Assembly: GCF_048569485.1 (NCBI RefSeq)
Contig: NC_134360.1
Span: forward strand, 203,791,692-203,855,691
Origin: Anomaloglossus baeobatrachus
Taxonomy: Eukaryota > Chordata > Amphibia > Anura > Aromobatidae
DNA: 64,000 bases
Direction of reading: 5' to 3'
The notes beneath the pieces were generated by a model. The model saw only the letters and a list, made by a program, of their open reading frames with translations. It ran no database searches and was not told the DNA's origin. The position numbers and the translations under genes were made by a program. This document shows, in pieces, positions 23,798 through 35,042 of this stretch; position 1 is the first letter of the stretch, and each line of letters starts with the position of its first letter.

Positions 23798-24794
23798 ATT
23801 TCTTGCTGGTGTGGGATGCTCTGGTGACCACCTTTATTATGTGTAAGTCTTGGGACTCTTATTTATATTTTGTGACTGACTCGCTTGGTGCCTCTTCTCT
23901 GCTTTGACTGTGGGATATTGATTTGGCCTGTGTGATTATACATATATTATGCTGAGAATAGGGGCGCCTCACCTGCCAGCCACTTATGATTACTCCTTTA
24001 CTTAGTTCCCTTTCAGACTATTTCCCTTCCTCTACGGTGGTTTTTGCCTTTGCTCCCATCAACATTTGGGTCTTCACCTTTGTCTCTCATTAGCACCATG
24101 ATATAATTGTAATAAATTGAATCTTTTAATATTTATACTCAATAAAGAATTGATGTTTTATACATTCAGCCCTTGAATACTCCGTTTTCTTGTTTCTTCT
24201 GTCCCTCATAGAAGACAACAGCCCACCGATTCGGGATAAGCGGTCACCGCCAAGGCCCATAGATTCCACGGGCCAGCGTCTGCGGGCACGGCTCCTTAGG
24301 CCACATTCAGCGGGGAGCGGACTCCTACGTTTTACACTGGGAAGTCTATTGCTAAGTAAACAGTGCAGGAAAATTATAGAGACCACCAGCCGGGTGGGAG
24401 CCCTGAATACCGCCGGCCGTGGCACCGGCCACCACCACCTTGGTTTACTAGAGACTTGTGTGTTTGTTTCCAACAGTGAGTACACCAACACCCCTGCGGT
24501 CGTCATTTCCCCCTGCATTGGAGCCATCGGGTCCCGGAGCCACCATCCCTGCCCACGGAGGGGTTAACAGCTTGTTGCACAACCTCTCCCCCGGGTGTCC
24601 CGCAACAGCAGCGGTGGTGTCCCACTTCACCACACACCATGGGTGGCGTCACGAACTTACAACGTACATATATGTCCATCCCCCTTTTTCCTCGGCATGT
24701 CCGCGAAACCCCCGGGTCCAGAGACCCTCGAGCCACCACCCATGAAGGTCCGGACTCGAGCAGCACCGGCTGCTGGCATGGGGCGGCACACTAG

Positions 24795-25262
24795 CAATGT
24801 CCCATCCTGGTCCCCTATTATGCCATGCTACACACACACTCCCTCGCACATACAGACATTTTTCTCACCTGCGTCCTCTCCTGCTTCTTGCGGCCCACAG
24901 GCATGAGCCCCCCTTGAGGATTGTGGCCACTGTCAGTTCTTCATCTGAAATTCAGATGAACGTTTTGCCGCCGCTGCAAGTCAAACTCTCTCTGAACTAT
25001 TTAAATCACGGCCGCCGGCCAATCAGAGGCATGCAAGTGACGTCATACACATCAGCTGCTTGCCTCTGATTGGCCAGCGGCTGCCTTTGGAATAGTGCAG
25101 AGAGAACATGACTCTGCGCAGCGCTGGTAAAACTTTCATCTGAAATAAAGAGGTGGCGGCTGCGGCTCCTGCATCGGCCGCGATCAACAAGGGGTGTACG
25201 TGCCTGCGGGCTGCAACAAGCAGCCTGAGCAGCTGGATGCGGGCTGCTGCCTGTGTGTTTGA
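24795..25262. other. Non-coding stretch with an inverted repeat
   Basis: Arms GGCCAATCAGAGGCATGCAA (about 25017-25036) and its inverse GCTTGCCTCTGATTGGCC (about 25058-25075) surround a TGACGTCA at about 25038-25045. No gene is seen. The CCAATCAGAGG wording recurs at 36229-36285. Confidence 0.5.
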
Positions 25263-25264
25263 GA

Positions 25265-25885
25265 TCTCTACTCTATACTGTGCTCCTCATTACACTCCCC
25301 CTACTTGGTATACTGTCAGCTTCTTGCTGTGCCCTTACAAACAATGTCCCCTCATTCTGTCCCCTCTTTATACTGACACCCCCCCCCCCACACGACCCAG
25401 TTCCTATTTTGTGCTCTTTCACACTTTTCTCCCCCATACAGTCTCAACACATCATTCCACTCAACTCAATAGTCTTTTCACACATTTTCCCCTCCCACAT
25501 ACTGTCTTCTCACATATTCCCCTCACTCACTATACTATCTCCTCACATATTTAACCTGTCTCTCCATACATCCCTGCCGCTCTCCATACTGTTTTTGCAC
25601 CCATCCCTCCCTGCTCTTCATACTGCTTCCTAACACATTCCCCACTGCCTCCCCATAGTATTCTCTTGCACTTTTCTCAACCCCATATTCACTATAATGT
25701 CTCCTCACAAATTTTCTACCTCACTCTCCATACTTTCTTCTCATATATCTCCCTCTCCATACTGTGTCGGGACCCATTCCCCCACTTGTTGAAAACATTC
25801 CCCCAAACTGTCTCCTCACAAATCCTCCCGTTGCTCCACATACTGTCTCCTCGTACATTCCCCCCGCCCTTTCTGGTCAGTGCAA
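25265..25885. repeat. Degenerate C/T-rich minisatellite, array 1
   Basis: Imperfect copies of CTCCATACTGTCTCCTCACA wording, unit about 36-40 bp. Open frames rich in Phe, Ser, His and Pro on the + strand are low-complexity artefacts. Confidence 0.7.
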
Positions 25886-25974
25886 TGTCAGCAGCATGAT
25901 CAGGTCATCTGGTTACGCTGAGGATGTCACTCTCCAACGCAAACATCGGTCTGGTGAGTGCTCCCCTGGAAACA

Positions 25975-26450
25975 TTTATGGTACTTGGGGGTAGGTGTAC
26001 ACAATATGGATGGTGGGGTGAGGGTAATGGCTGTGGAAAAAATAAAACTATATGGGGATTCGGTGTGGGTACAATATGAAGAGGGGGGGGGAGGAATAAC
26101 GGCTGTGGAAACAAAACTATGGGTAATGGGGAGGGGAATAATGCTGTGGAGACACTATGAGGAGCAGTAGGGAAGGGGATAATGACTATGGAAACAAATA
26201 TGGGGAGCAGGAGGGAATAATGGCATGAAAACAATTAAACAATATGGGGATCAGGGGGGGTAACGGCTGTGGAAAAAGTATGAGGAGCGGAGGGGGAATG
26301 GCTGTGGAAACGATAAAGCAATATCAGGAGTGGGGTGGTTATAGCAGCAGAAACAATATGGGAGGTAGGGGTGATGGCTGTGGAAAAAATATTGAGGAGC
26401 AGGGAGATGTATGAGGAAACAGTATGGAAAGTGAGTTGTGACGTGTGTTG
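25975..26450. repeat. Degenerate G/A-rich minisatellite, array 2, inverted relative to array 1
   Basis: Imperfect copies of GGCTGTGGAAACAATATGGG plus GAGCAGGGGGGAATAAT, unit about 36-45 bp. Its complement resembles array 1 at 25265-25885. Confidence 0.7.
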
Positions 26451-27044
26451 TGGGAATTTTCATAGCTTCGTATTGAGTTTTTTAATAGCTGAATATTATA
26501 ATGATATATATTATAAATTGTTGGTTATGGTTTCTAAGGTCTAATAGGTGAATTTATAGATATAAAGCAGAAAATGTCTGTCCTGAAGGATCTCAAATCT
26601 CAGTTCTGAAAGCTGCCCCCCAGTCAGACTGGTCTAGTTCTCCAGAGCAGCCAATCAGAGCTCAGCTTTCACTTTACCTCAGCAGCTTCAATGCTGAAAG
26701 CTGCACTCTGGTTGCTATAGGCAACCAGAAGATTTTTACACTGAGGAAATTCTCTAAATCTCAGTGGATTGATCTGATCATCTCTAAAAGATCCAAGTCT
26801 CCTGATTCCCTTCACTTATTCATAGAATAGCAGCATACCATTCTGTAACTATTAGTGGGAGGCTCCCTACATAGTGATTTTTTTTTTACAAGTTTTAATG
26901 AAAGTAATAATAAATTCATATGCCACCTAGTGGTGGCAGAGATAATTACAATTTTTAGCTGCATTTTTTTTCTCTAAAAATGACCTTCAAGTGGGTAGTC
27001 ATCCTCTGTTTTGGGTCGCTCCTTGCCAGGTGTTGGGGAAAAAC
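26451..27044. other. Non-coding; weak inverted repeats
   Basis: The words CTGAAAGCTGC recur at about 26606 and 26693, and GCCACCTAGTGGTGGCAG at 26922-26939 is a short palindrome typical of a decayed MITE. No gene is seen. Confidence 0.35.
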
Positions 27045-28232
27045 TTAAAATGGTGGTTCACCCATTTTCATTATGGCCACATCAATATTAGGCCCGTTTC
27101 ACACGTCAGTGAAAAACACAGACGTTTTTCACTGGCGTGTAAAACACGCACATGTCCCTGCGTGTGCCGAAAATCACAGCACACGTGGGTTGTCTAAGTG
27201 CAATCCGGGCTCCGTTCTCCGTGGCCCGTGATTGCACTTAGAGATTCACTCACCTGCGCCCGCTCCCGCTATCCATGGTGCTGATCGCTCCCGCGACGCA
27301 GCATCCGGCCGGCGGTGACCCCTGCAGGAGCTGCTTCCGAGTCGGCTGTGTCGCGCATAATGAATATGCGTGACAGTAATCAGCCGGCACAGAAGGAGCA
27401 GGGAGAACGGGCTGCAGAGGACATCGCTGGACGCCGGGTGAGTTAAAATGTTTTTTATTTTAAAAGCACGTTTTTTTCTGGCACGTGTTTCACGGATCAC
27501 ACCACTGCGTGGTCCGTGGAACATCAGTGATGCCAGAAAAAAATGGACATGTCTCCGTGCAGCAATCACGCACACGCGGGTACGCTGCACGGAGACACGT
27601 GCAGTGACAAATCACTGACGTGTGAGCAGACCCATTCATTATAATGGGTCTGCGTATGTCAGTGATTCTGGTACGTTTAAAAAAAAGCACAAACGTACCA
27701 GAATCACTGACGTGTGAAAGGGGCCTTATGTTGAGAAACAAGGTTTCTCTCAAATACCTTGTGTTGCCAATTGTGCATGTGAGCGGCGCTATTGCAGTCT
27801 GCTCACTCCCTTCGCGCGACCTCAGTCAACTGAGGCGGGCCACAGTCTTCCTGAGTGATTGGGCTGTGGATGGTGTGTCATCGCTCATCACAGCCCAGCG
27901 TCACAGCCCATCTCCCTGCTCCCTTCTCCTTCACTGCAGAGCACGCAAGCAAGAGCGATGCTGGGCTGTGACATGCCGTGAAACACTGCCCATGGCCCAG
28001 TGACTCACGGAGACTGGGGCCGGTCTTGGTGATGTCGGGTCAACTGGAAGTTGACGTGACATCACTGAACATCAAAGGTCACAGAGCCAAGGGGTCACGC
28101 AATGGGGAAGAGCCGACCGCAATAGCGCCACTCACAGACACTATTGGCAACACAAGGTATTTGAGAGAAACCTTGTTCTTCAACATAATATTGATGTGGC
28201 CAGTAGCGAAAAGGGCAGAACCACCTCTTTAA
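27045..28232. mobile_element. TTAA-flanked MITE (piggyBac/Kolobok-like) with a nested MITE
   Basis: Outer ends TTAAAATGGTGGTTC at 27045 and the near complement GAACCACCTCTTTAA ending at 28232 are bounded by TTAA. Long inverted arms continue inward: GGCCACATCAATATT at 27076 pairs with AATATTGATGTGGCC near 28187, and ACACAAGGTATTTGAGAGAA near 28151 pairs with the left arm near 27745. The left arm is interrupted by the element at 27091-27725. Confidence 0.8.
27091..27725. mobile_element. PIF/Harbinger-type MITE, nested
   Basis: Inverted ends GGCCCGTTTCACACGTCAGT (27091) and the complement of GGCCCCTTTCACACGTCAGT (ending 27725). TTA on both sides (27088-27090 and 27726-27728) is the 3-bp target expected for PIF/Harbinger. 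The uninterrupted arm of the host element on the right shows a single TTA. Confidence 0.85.
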
Positions 28233-28533
28233 GGATCACTATATTCGAAACAAAAGTGTTGGTAATCATGGTATTTTGCCTAAAACTGCATCTTGACAGT
28301 TTTCTCCTATATGTTCTACAGGATTAAATTGAATTAAAAAAGGAAAATCTACATAGGGCCACTGATTTTAGACCCTAATAACACCCTTGATACATTTTAC
28401 ACTAATCCAATCACAATTCAGTACCATGTACTGTAGGTTTTAATACTCTCCAAAGTTACAACAGTAAATGTAATGATGTCCGTCTGAGGCTTGGTGAATA
28501 CTGCACCTGTATGCCTATCCTTCAGTGTATGTG
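28233..28533. other. No gene or element recognised
   Basis: AT-rich sequence between two MITEs. No exon signals seen. Confidence 0.4.
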
Positions 28534-28536
28534 TAA

Positions 28537-28980
28537 GGGCAGAGTCATACTAGTGTATGGCATCCGATGCGAGAGCATCGGTTGCAATATGCTAATGACC
28601 CTCGGCTTCTGCTCTGCTGCGAGCGTGAAACAAGTGTAAGGTGACTGTGATCTGATTTTGAGATTGGATCACAGCTGCGGAGGAGAACGAGACAGTAATC
28701 CTCCCATCTCCTCCATTGTCAGCCTGTGCGTATATTGCACTGCACTCAGATGTCATGCGAGTGCAGTCCGATGATTCACTCACACCCATAGAGTTTTATG
28801 GGTTCAAGTGATCAGACTCGCAGACACTCGCATTATGGTACGATTTTTTCCTCAGTCCGATCAGGGCTGAGGAAAAATTCACAGATCTGAGCTGCAGCAC
28901 TGTCCTACATGGGGCCAAGAGCAATGCGACATTTTCTCGCATTGCACTCGTGTGACTCATACACCAGTGTGACTTTGCCC
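28537..28980. mobile_element. PIF/Harbinger-type MITE
   Basis: Inverted ends GGGCAGAGTCATACTAGTGT and the complement of GGGCAAAGTCACACTGGTGT, with TAA at 28534-28536 and 28981-28983. 444 bp, non-coding. Confidence 0.82.
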
Positions 28981-29057
28981 TAAGAAGCTTTTCCAGATGC
29001 CACTATTCACCAGATCTCAGGCTGACAATAAGTACAGGTTATTAAAAAGCACACAAA

Positions 29058-29200
29058 TATTTAGATTTCCAAATGATTTATTGATTGACTGAAACATAAG
29101 ATTTATAGCAAGTATTGTGGATCATAATTAAAATAAAAATCAATTGTTTTGTTCTTTTTCTTCATGCTTTCTTTTATTCTACTGTTTGTGTCCAATGACC
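29058..29200 (-). other. Probable non-coding last exon and polyadenylation site of a host gene
   Basis: On the - strand a strong acceptor (ATCATTTTTTTTTAG) ends at 29201 and the exon begins GGTCATTGGACAC. It has stops in the readable frames, so it is untranslated. AATAAA lies at 29082-29077 and is followed within 20-45 bases by TTTGTGTGCTTTTT, a good GU/U-rich downstream element, placing cleavage near 29058. It lies in one of the few non-repeat islands and in the orientation of the exons at 37233, 47542 and 60984. Belonging to the same gene is inference. Confidence 0.5.
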
Positions 29201-29547
29201 CTAAAAAAAAATGATAAGCCTGCATTAATTTAAGAAATACTACAGAAATACGGATACACGGCTGACATCAATCTTTGGATTACAAATTGTGAAATCTGTT
29301 TTGAATATCCGCAGTATAAATTCACGGAGTGTTCATGTCAAATCCACAGTGTCAATCAATTTACCCTGCAGGTTTTCTCCATAGTATAGATGATATTTCA
29401 TACTGTGATTTGCAGCACATTTTCCATCTGCAAAATCTGGATAGAAATAGACACTGTGCATCTGACCTGTGTAGACATTGCCTAAATAAACTTTGCAGGG
29501 AGATGCAGAATCCATAGCAAGTGTTGAAAATGAGAACTGGTGACATC
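29201..29547. other. No gene recognised
   Basis: Probable intron of the - strand gene; wording such as TTTGCAGCACATTTTCCATCTGC suggests a decayed MITE. Short frames on both strands are not supported. Confidence 0.35.
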
Positions 29548-29663
29548 TAGTGATGAAAGAGCATGCTCTCACTGCTCGTTACTCGATCCAGCATCGGCTT
29601 GTAGCAAGTAGAATGGAAGTCAATAGGAAACTCAAGCAGTAGTGAGCATGCTCAGTCATCACT
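29548..29663. repeat. Short palindromic MITE-like repeat
   Basis: CTAGTGATGA and AGCATGCTC at the left are mirrored by GAGCATGCTCAGTCATCACTAG at the right. A relative of the ATGAGCGA repeats at 12622 and 47729. Confidence 0.5.
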
Positions 29664-29699
29664 AGTGACAATACATATGTTTAATTATATAAATGCCAC

Positions 29700-29935
29700 T
29701 GTCAATCTCTGATAGAGGCATTTCAATCGCATGATCACTGGGCACATGATGTTGTCCATGATACTATGAGCATTCTGCTTGACCTAAATGTGCTACCATG
29801 GCCTGCAGCGTCTCCGGACTTGTCTCCCATCGAGCACGTCTGGGACTCCATTGGTTAACAAGAGCAAAGGCAGGTGCCAGCAGTGGACCTTGATGATTTT
29901 CCCAAGTGCAGTGTGGTAGAACATTCCTTAGACAG
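29700..29935 (+). pseudogene. Relic of a Tc1-type transposase, C-terminal part
   Basis: At 29781-29854 the + strand reads LNVLPWPAASPDLSPIEHVW, the block around the last catalytic glutamate of Tc1 transposases (SPDLSPIEH). The frame is lost soon after. Only the C-terminal part is left and no terminal repeats were found. It differs clearly from the intact element at 15476-17127, so it belongs to another, older Tc1 lineage. Confidence 0.75.
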
Positions 29936-31094
29936 CCTTTAACCCCTTCACCACTGGGCGAATTTTGTTTTTTACTTCCTTTCTTCCGAAAGCCATAACT
30001 TTTTTATTTTTCATTCAATATTGCCATATGAAGAGGTTTTTTTGTGAGATGAGTTGTACTTTTGAATGACACCATTCGTTTTACCATACATGTACTGGAA
30101 ACCAGAAGAAAAAATCCAAATGTGCAGAAATAGGGAAAAATGGGAAATTGCACAATGGTTTTGTTTTTTTTATTCACCATGTTAACTATATGGTAAAACT
30201 GATGTGTCGGTATGATGCCTCACGTCAGTATGAGTTTGTAGATACCAAACATGTATACTTCTACTTTTATCCAAGTACTGAAAATAAAATAATCAGTTTG
30301 TCCAAAAAACGAACTGCACTTTTGTTGCCATTTTCCCAGACCCATAGAGTTGTCATTTTTTAGGATCTGTGGCTCAGTGACAGCATATTTTTTGTGTCTT
30401 GATCTGGCGTCTTTAATTATACCATTTTTGTGTTGATGTAGTGTGTTGATCGCCTGTTATTGCTTTTTAATGAAATGTTGCGGTGGCCGAAAAACGTAAT
30501 ATTGACGTTTGGAATTTTCTTTCTTGACACGCCATGCACTGATCAGATTGATTGATTTGATATTTTGATAGATCAGACATTTCTGAATGCAGCAATGCCA
30601 AATATGTATATTTTTTTCTTTGTTTAATTGTTTTATTTTCAATGGGATAAAAGGAGGGTGTTACTTGAGAGGACAGTTAGAGCCAAAGATAATAAAAGCT
30701 CTAACGTCTCCCAAGGTGGTAAGGCTACAGATGGATGACCGGACGAATAACACAGCTTCAGAGAAAATGAAAACACACTAAGCGGTGTTAACTGCACACT
30801 CGCCGAAAACAGGACCTCCCTTGTTAACTGCACAAGGAGGATCCAGAAGGTGACTGTCCGTGTAGGAACGTAGCACACCAAGACAGAAGGTGCAGCTCAG
30901 TTGACATCACTGAGCTGCCACTGAAGGACTGGATTGGTGGAGGAGAAGCGGAGTGACTGACCCTAACAGTACCTCACCACATTATCTTGGCGTGAGGGTT
31001 ACCGACGCCTAACCTTGTCTACTGCTTCCAGACTGTAATGGCGCTAATGCTGCAGTATGGCTGCACAGCTCTGAACCACTCCACAGAGCATATG

Positions 31095-32317
31095 TGACTC
31101 GCCCACCCCAGGGCTATGGGACACCCGGTGCCGGGCCGGACTAGTCCGGTGGTAGTCAGTGGTGGCTGGGCCCGGCGCCGTGGCCCTGGTGGGTGTCAGT
31201 AGAATATGTGGCTGATTTAAAGTTTGTGTTCGTGACGCCACCTGTGGTATGCGGCTAATAGGCCGCCGCTGCTGTATGAGGCCTCCGGGGGATGTTATAG
31301 CAGCAATGGTGGTACTGCTCCCCACAGGTGGAGCGGTGTCCCGGGGCACAGTTGGTGCTTGTGAGTGTCTATGCAGATGAAATGACAGAGGCAACTCCAA
31401 GGGTGCAGTTCAAGTTCTTTACTCACAGTTCATATCGAGGCAGCAGGACCCTTGGACTGCTGGAATCTCTGTCAGGGACCTCCGCCTTCTGGGTGATTCA
31501 GGGCGTGAAATCCGGTGCCCTTCTCTTAGTGTCTCCTTCTCTGCTGTCTTCACTAGCCTTGCCTTAGTTAAGATGAACCTGGCTTGGCCTCCACTGCAGC
31601 CTCCAGGCTGGGGGGTCACCTGTCGGCTGATTACCCCTTTTCTGAAGGTCTGCTATGGGTTCTGGCCCTGGGAGCTTGCAACGTCCCTGGGCCTCGGTTT
31701 TTACTGTTTGGAGATTGTCTTTGCACTCCTCCAGTCTCTAGGGACCGTCCCCTGTCGCAGCTTAATCACTCCACCGATGTCAATGTGGAACAGGCCCCCG
31801 CAGCCCGCAGCTACCCGTAGCTGCCTCTAGGCCCTCGGCTTCGGTACCTAACAAGGACTGCTCGTGGTACCTGCAGGACTACCCGCGGCCCTGCGACCCT
31901 GTCTTTCCTTCTTTCCTTTCTCCTCTTCCTTGCCTGCCTCCGGCAGACCTCCTCCTCCCTCCTTTCTCTCGTTCTTCTCCTCCAACTACATGCTCACTCC
32001 TTACTCTCTCACTCCCTGAGGTAAACTGAAACTAACTTGACCTTCCTTTCTCTATCTGCTCTCTGGTGGCTCCTCCCACCTCCCCAGTTGCTAAGCTACC
32101 ACCCTATGGGAGCAGGGATGGGTCTTACAGCCCCTCTCAGCATGCAGCATGGGAGGGTTGCCTGCCACTTTCCCTGGTCCCAGTATGCACCTAACAATGG
32201 GTGTAGTGTGGATTTACCAGGGGACCGGAGTTCACTCTCTTCCTCTCCCAGAATGGGGCATCACACCGCTGATGGGGTGCAATTACCTGTGGCGACGGAA
32301 GCCTCAGGGGTGCCACA
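31095..32317 (-). repeat. 3' LTR of the element at 31095-35029
   Basis: 1223 bp, TGACTCGCCC at its + strand left edge and GCCACA at its right edge. The primer-site-like core sits at 31228-31240 on the - strand. Confidence 0.88.
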
Positions 32318-32827
32318 CTCCCCCACAGCAAATCCCAGCACGTCCTCGGGCTGTAAAACAACAAAAACATGTGAAGAAACTGCAAAACATTTTTGTATGC
32401 AAAACATGAAACAATAAAACATTTCTTCCCTTTATGGGAGGCACATATCGGTAAATGTTGCGAACTTCTTATAAAGAAACTATGTGTGCACTTTCAGTTC
32501 ATTGCACAGTTTGGGCACATCCCCCATAATTCTGGTAGGGGGCACAACAGGTGCAACTATATACATTTTCGGCTACAACAAGTCCAGTAGCCCGACAGTT
32601 CGTTTCTTTCAATCAACAATGGGACAGAATCAACCAGCCATTAAGTCCAATGGCCTGGTTACATAAGACACATACACATTCACCGGGGTCCACATTCCAG
32701 TTCAGTGGCCCGGTAACACATAAACATGGGGGGGGTGACGTCTTCAAAAAGCATGAGGGGCAGTAACACAAGGGACTTCTTCAAAAAGAATGAGGGGCTA
32801 TGTACAGTTCAGCTGCTTCTTACTTCT

Positions 32828-33577
32828 TTACATGTAGGGATTCTTCTCCGGCTCCCCACCTGGCAGCAGGTAGACAGCGGTCAGCACAGTCTGCGTCTCC
32901 TGCGTGGCTGTAGCAGGCCTGCTGCAAGATGCTGCGGCCTGGGCCTGCTCTGAGGTAGTGCTGCTGGCTTGCATAGGGTTACTGGCTGGCGCGAGGCTGC
33001 TGGCTTGCAGGGGGTTACCAGCCATACGGCGCCACTCTGGCTCTTCTGGGGCTGCCTCCTTGTCTTGGCGGGTCGCGCCTGGCATGGCGGCGGCCTGGGT
33101 TGGAGTCGCTGCTGCGGTGTGGATGGGCGTCGCTCCGGCGGTGAGATCTTGGCGTGCCGCACCTGGCGTAGCTGCGGCCCGGATCGGCGTCGCCGTGCCG
33201 GGCGTCCCTCCAGGGACCGCGGGCATGGCAGCGGGGGTTGGGGCTCTCGCGCCAGCAGGGGCATTAAATGACTCACCCCTCAGTTGCATCTCCGGTGTTC
33301 TGGTGGTCGCTGTCCTGCTGCAGGGTGCTGGTATCGGAGCTGCGGTCGTGGCACGCGCGCCTGCAGGAGGACCGGGCAGGAACCCCACCCGGCAATCCGG
33401 GTTCCGCCGGCTGGGGGTGTCACTCTCTTTACCCGGCTCTGCAGCGGCTGCTGGATCTTCTCCGCTCTCCAGGACAAAGGACACAACCCGGTTCTGAGGT
33501 GCGTGTCCCGGCCCGGCCACTCCTCCTCTGGCCGCTCGTTGCTCGGCGTCCATCCTTTTAGCTTCTTCACGCGCCAT
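32828..33577 (-). CDS. Ala/Pro/Thr-rich protein of non-autonomous LTR element
   Basis: 249 residues in one frame. It begins MAREEAKRMDAEQRAARGG, a charged, probably helical head. It then has repeated AATPGAARQD and AAMPGATRQD blocks like those of the 669-residue protein at 49758-51767, which places the two elements in one group. No cold-shock domain, protease or polymerase motif is seen. It occupies the gag position, so a gag-like or accessory role is inference. A part of an LTR element, treated as a fossil. Confidence 0.55.
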   Translation of the reverse strand: MAREEAKRMDAEQRAARGGVAGPGHAPQNRVVSFVLESGEDPAAAAEPGKESDTPSRRNPDCRVGFLPGPPAGARATTAAPIPAPCSRTATTRTPEMQLRGESFNAPAGARAPTPAAMPAVPGGTPGTATPIRAAATPGAARQDLTAGATPIHTAAATPTQAAAMPGATRQDKEAAPEEPEWRRMAGNPLQASSLAPASNPMQASSTTSEQAQAAASCSRPATATQETQTVLTAVYLLPGGEPEKNPYM

Positions 33578-33806
33578 CTTTTCTTCCTCCGCCTTCTATG
33601 GCGGGCACCGCTTCGCGCGCTTTTCTTGGACAAGGTGGGCGGGGCTTCTCTTCGCGCCCTTTCTTCTTGCACGCCCCCCTTCTTCCCACTCTCAGCAGCG
33701 CTAATGGCAGCGGTTTCTCAGTAAAGTACACAGTCTGTCACACGGTTCTTCAGGCGCACAGTACCCGGTGTGACCGGGCACGAAATCCTGTTCGTGATGC
33801 CAAAAT

Positions 33807-35029
33807 TGACTCGCCCACCCCAGGGCTATGGGACACCCGGTGCCGGGCCGGACTAGTCCGGTGGTAGTCAGTGGTGGCTGGGCCCGGCTCCGTGGCCCTG
33901 GTGGGTGTCAGTAGAATATGTGGCTGATTTAAAGTTTGTGTTCGTGACGCCACCTGTGGTATGCGGCTAATAGGCCGCCGCTGCTGTATGAGGCCTCCGG
34001 GGGATGTTATAGCAGCAATGGTGGTACTGCTCCCCACAGGTGGAGCGGTGTCCCGGGGCACAGTTGGTGCTTGTGAGTGTCTATGCAGATGAAATGACAG
34101 AGGCAACTCCAAGGGTGCAGTTCAAGTTCTTTACTCACAGTTCATATCGAGGCAGCAGGACCCTTGGACTGCTGGAATCTCTGTCAGGGACCTCCGCCTT
34201 CTGGGTGATTCAGGGCGTGAAATCCGGTGCCCTTCTCTTAGTGTCTCCTTCTCTGCTGTCTTCACTAGCCTTGCCTTAGTTAAGATGAACCTGGCTTGGC
34301 CTCCACTGCAGCCTCCAGGCTGGGGGGTCACCTGTCGGCTGATTACCCCTTTTCTGAAAGTCTGCTATGGGTTCTGGCCCTGGGAGCTTGCAACGTCCCT
34401 GGGCCTCGGTTTTTACTGTTTGGAGATTGTCTTTGCACTCCTCCAGTCTCTAGGGACCATCCCCTGTCGCAGCTTAATCACTCCACCGATGTCAATGTGG
34501 AACAGGCCCCCGCAGCCCGCAGCTACCCGTAGCTGCCTCTAGGCCCTCGGCTTCGGTACCTAACAAGGACTGCTCGTGGTACCTGCAGGACTACCCGCGG
34601 CCCTGCGACCCTGTCTTTCCTTCTTTCCTTTCTCCTCTTCCTTGCCTGCCTCCGGCAGACCTCCTCCTCCCTCCTTTCTCTCGTTCTTCTCCTCCAACTA
34701 CATGCTCACTCCTTACTCTCTCACTCCCTGAGGTAAACTGAAACTAACTTGACCTTCCTTTCTCTATCTGCTCTCTGGTGGCTCCTCCCACCTCCCCAGT
34801 TGCTAAGCTACCACCCTATGGGAGCAGGGATGGGTCTTACAGCCCCTCTCAGCATGCAGCATGGGAGGGTTGCCTGCCACTTTCCCTGGTCCCAGTATGC
34901 ACCTAACAATGGGTGTAGTGTGGATTTACCAGGGGACCGGAGTTCACTCTCTTCCTCTCCCAGAATGGGGCATCACACCGCTGATGGGGTGCAATGACCT
35001 GTGGCGACGGAAGCCTCAGGGGCGCCACA
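33807..35029 (-). repeat. 5' LTR of the element at 31095-35029
   Basis: 1223 bp, the same length as its partner. The primer-site-like core is at 33940-33952 on the - strand. Target duplicate TATG follows. Confidence 0.88.
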
Positions 35030-35042
35030 TATGCGATGCACA

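Larger units (their letters stand above)
19609..24200 (+). mobile_element. Penelope-like retroelement with 1.56 kb inverted arms
   Basis: 4592 bp between exact 17-bp target duplications. The left arm (19666-21226) is the reverse complement of the right arm (22642-24200). The unique middle of about 1.4 kb holds part of a reverse transcriptase and most of a GIY-YIG endonuclease. The right arm holds the endonuclease end and the 3' non-coding region. Penelope-like elements are known to insert as partial copies joined head to tail or as inverted pairs; here a 5'-truncated copy is preceded by an inverted 3'-end copy. The reading frame is broken at about two points. A 57-bp tail at 19609-19665 has no partner in the right arm. 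Confidence 0.88.
19063..24790 (+). mobile_element. Solo LTR, family B, split by a Penelope-like element
   Basis: The LTR runs from TGTGACGCC at 19063 to GGCGGCACA at 24790, flanked by CTAG at 19059-19062 and 24791-24794, a 4-bp target duplication. Removing the 19609-24217 insertion leaves about 1119 bp, close to the 1133 bp of the family-B LTR at 35043-36175. That copy shows the uninterrupted site at about 35580-35600. Core primer-like motif at 24644-24656. Confidence 0.88.
31095..35029 (-). mobile_element. Non-autonomous LTR retrotransposon (Gypsy-related), recent
   Basis: 3935 bp with two 1223-bp LTRs (31095-32317 and 33807-35029) differing at about five sites by eye, and TATG target duplications at 31091-31094 and 35030-35033. 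Read on the - strand, the 5' LTR is the right one. The primer-binding site TGGCATCACGAACAGGAT follows it within four bases (tRNA-Ser(CGA) type, one mismatch). The polypurine tract GTGGGGGAG precedes the other LTR. The 1.49 kb interior has no pol; one Ala/Pro-rich frame is present. It looks structurally whole for a dependent element and young. Confidence 0.85.

Noticed and set aside
25017-25075. TGACGTCA between inverted CCAAT arms as a second promoter
   Set aside because: No TATA box, start codon or signal peptide nearby; the words belong to a repeat that recurs near 36229-36285.
32904-33724. Several 100-200-residue + strand frames
   Set aside because: Antisense to the GC-rich Ala/Pro frame of the LTR element; no motif, and codons mirror the other strand.
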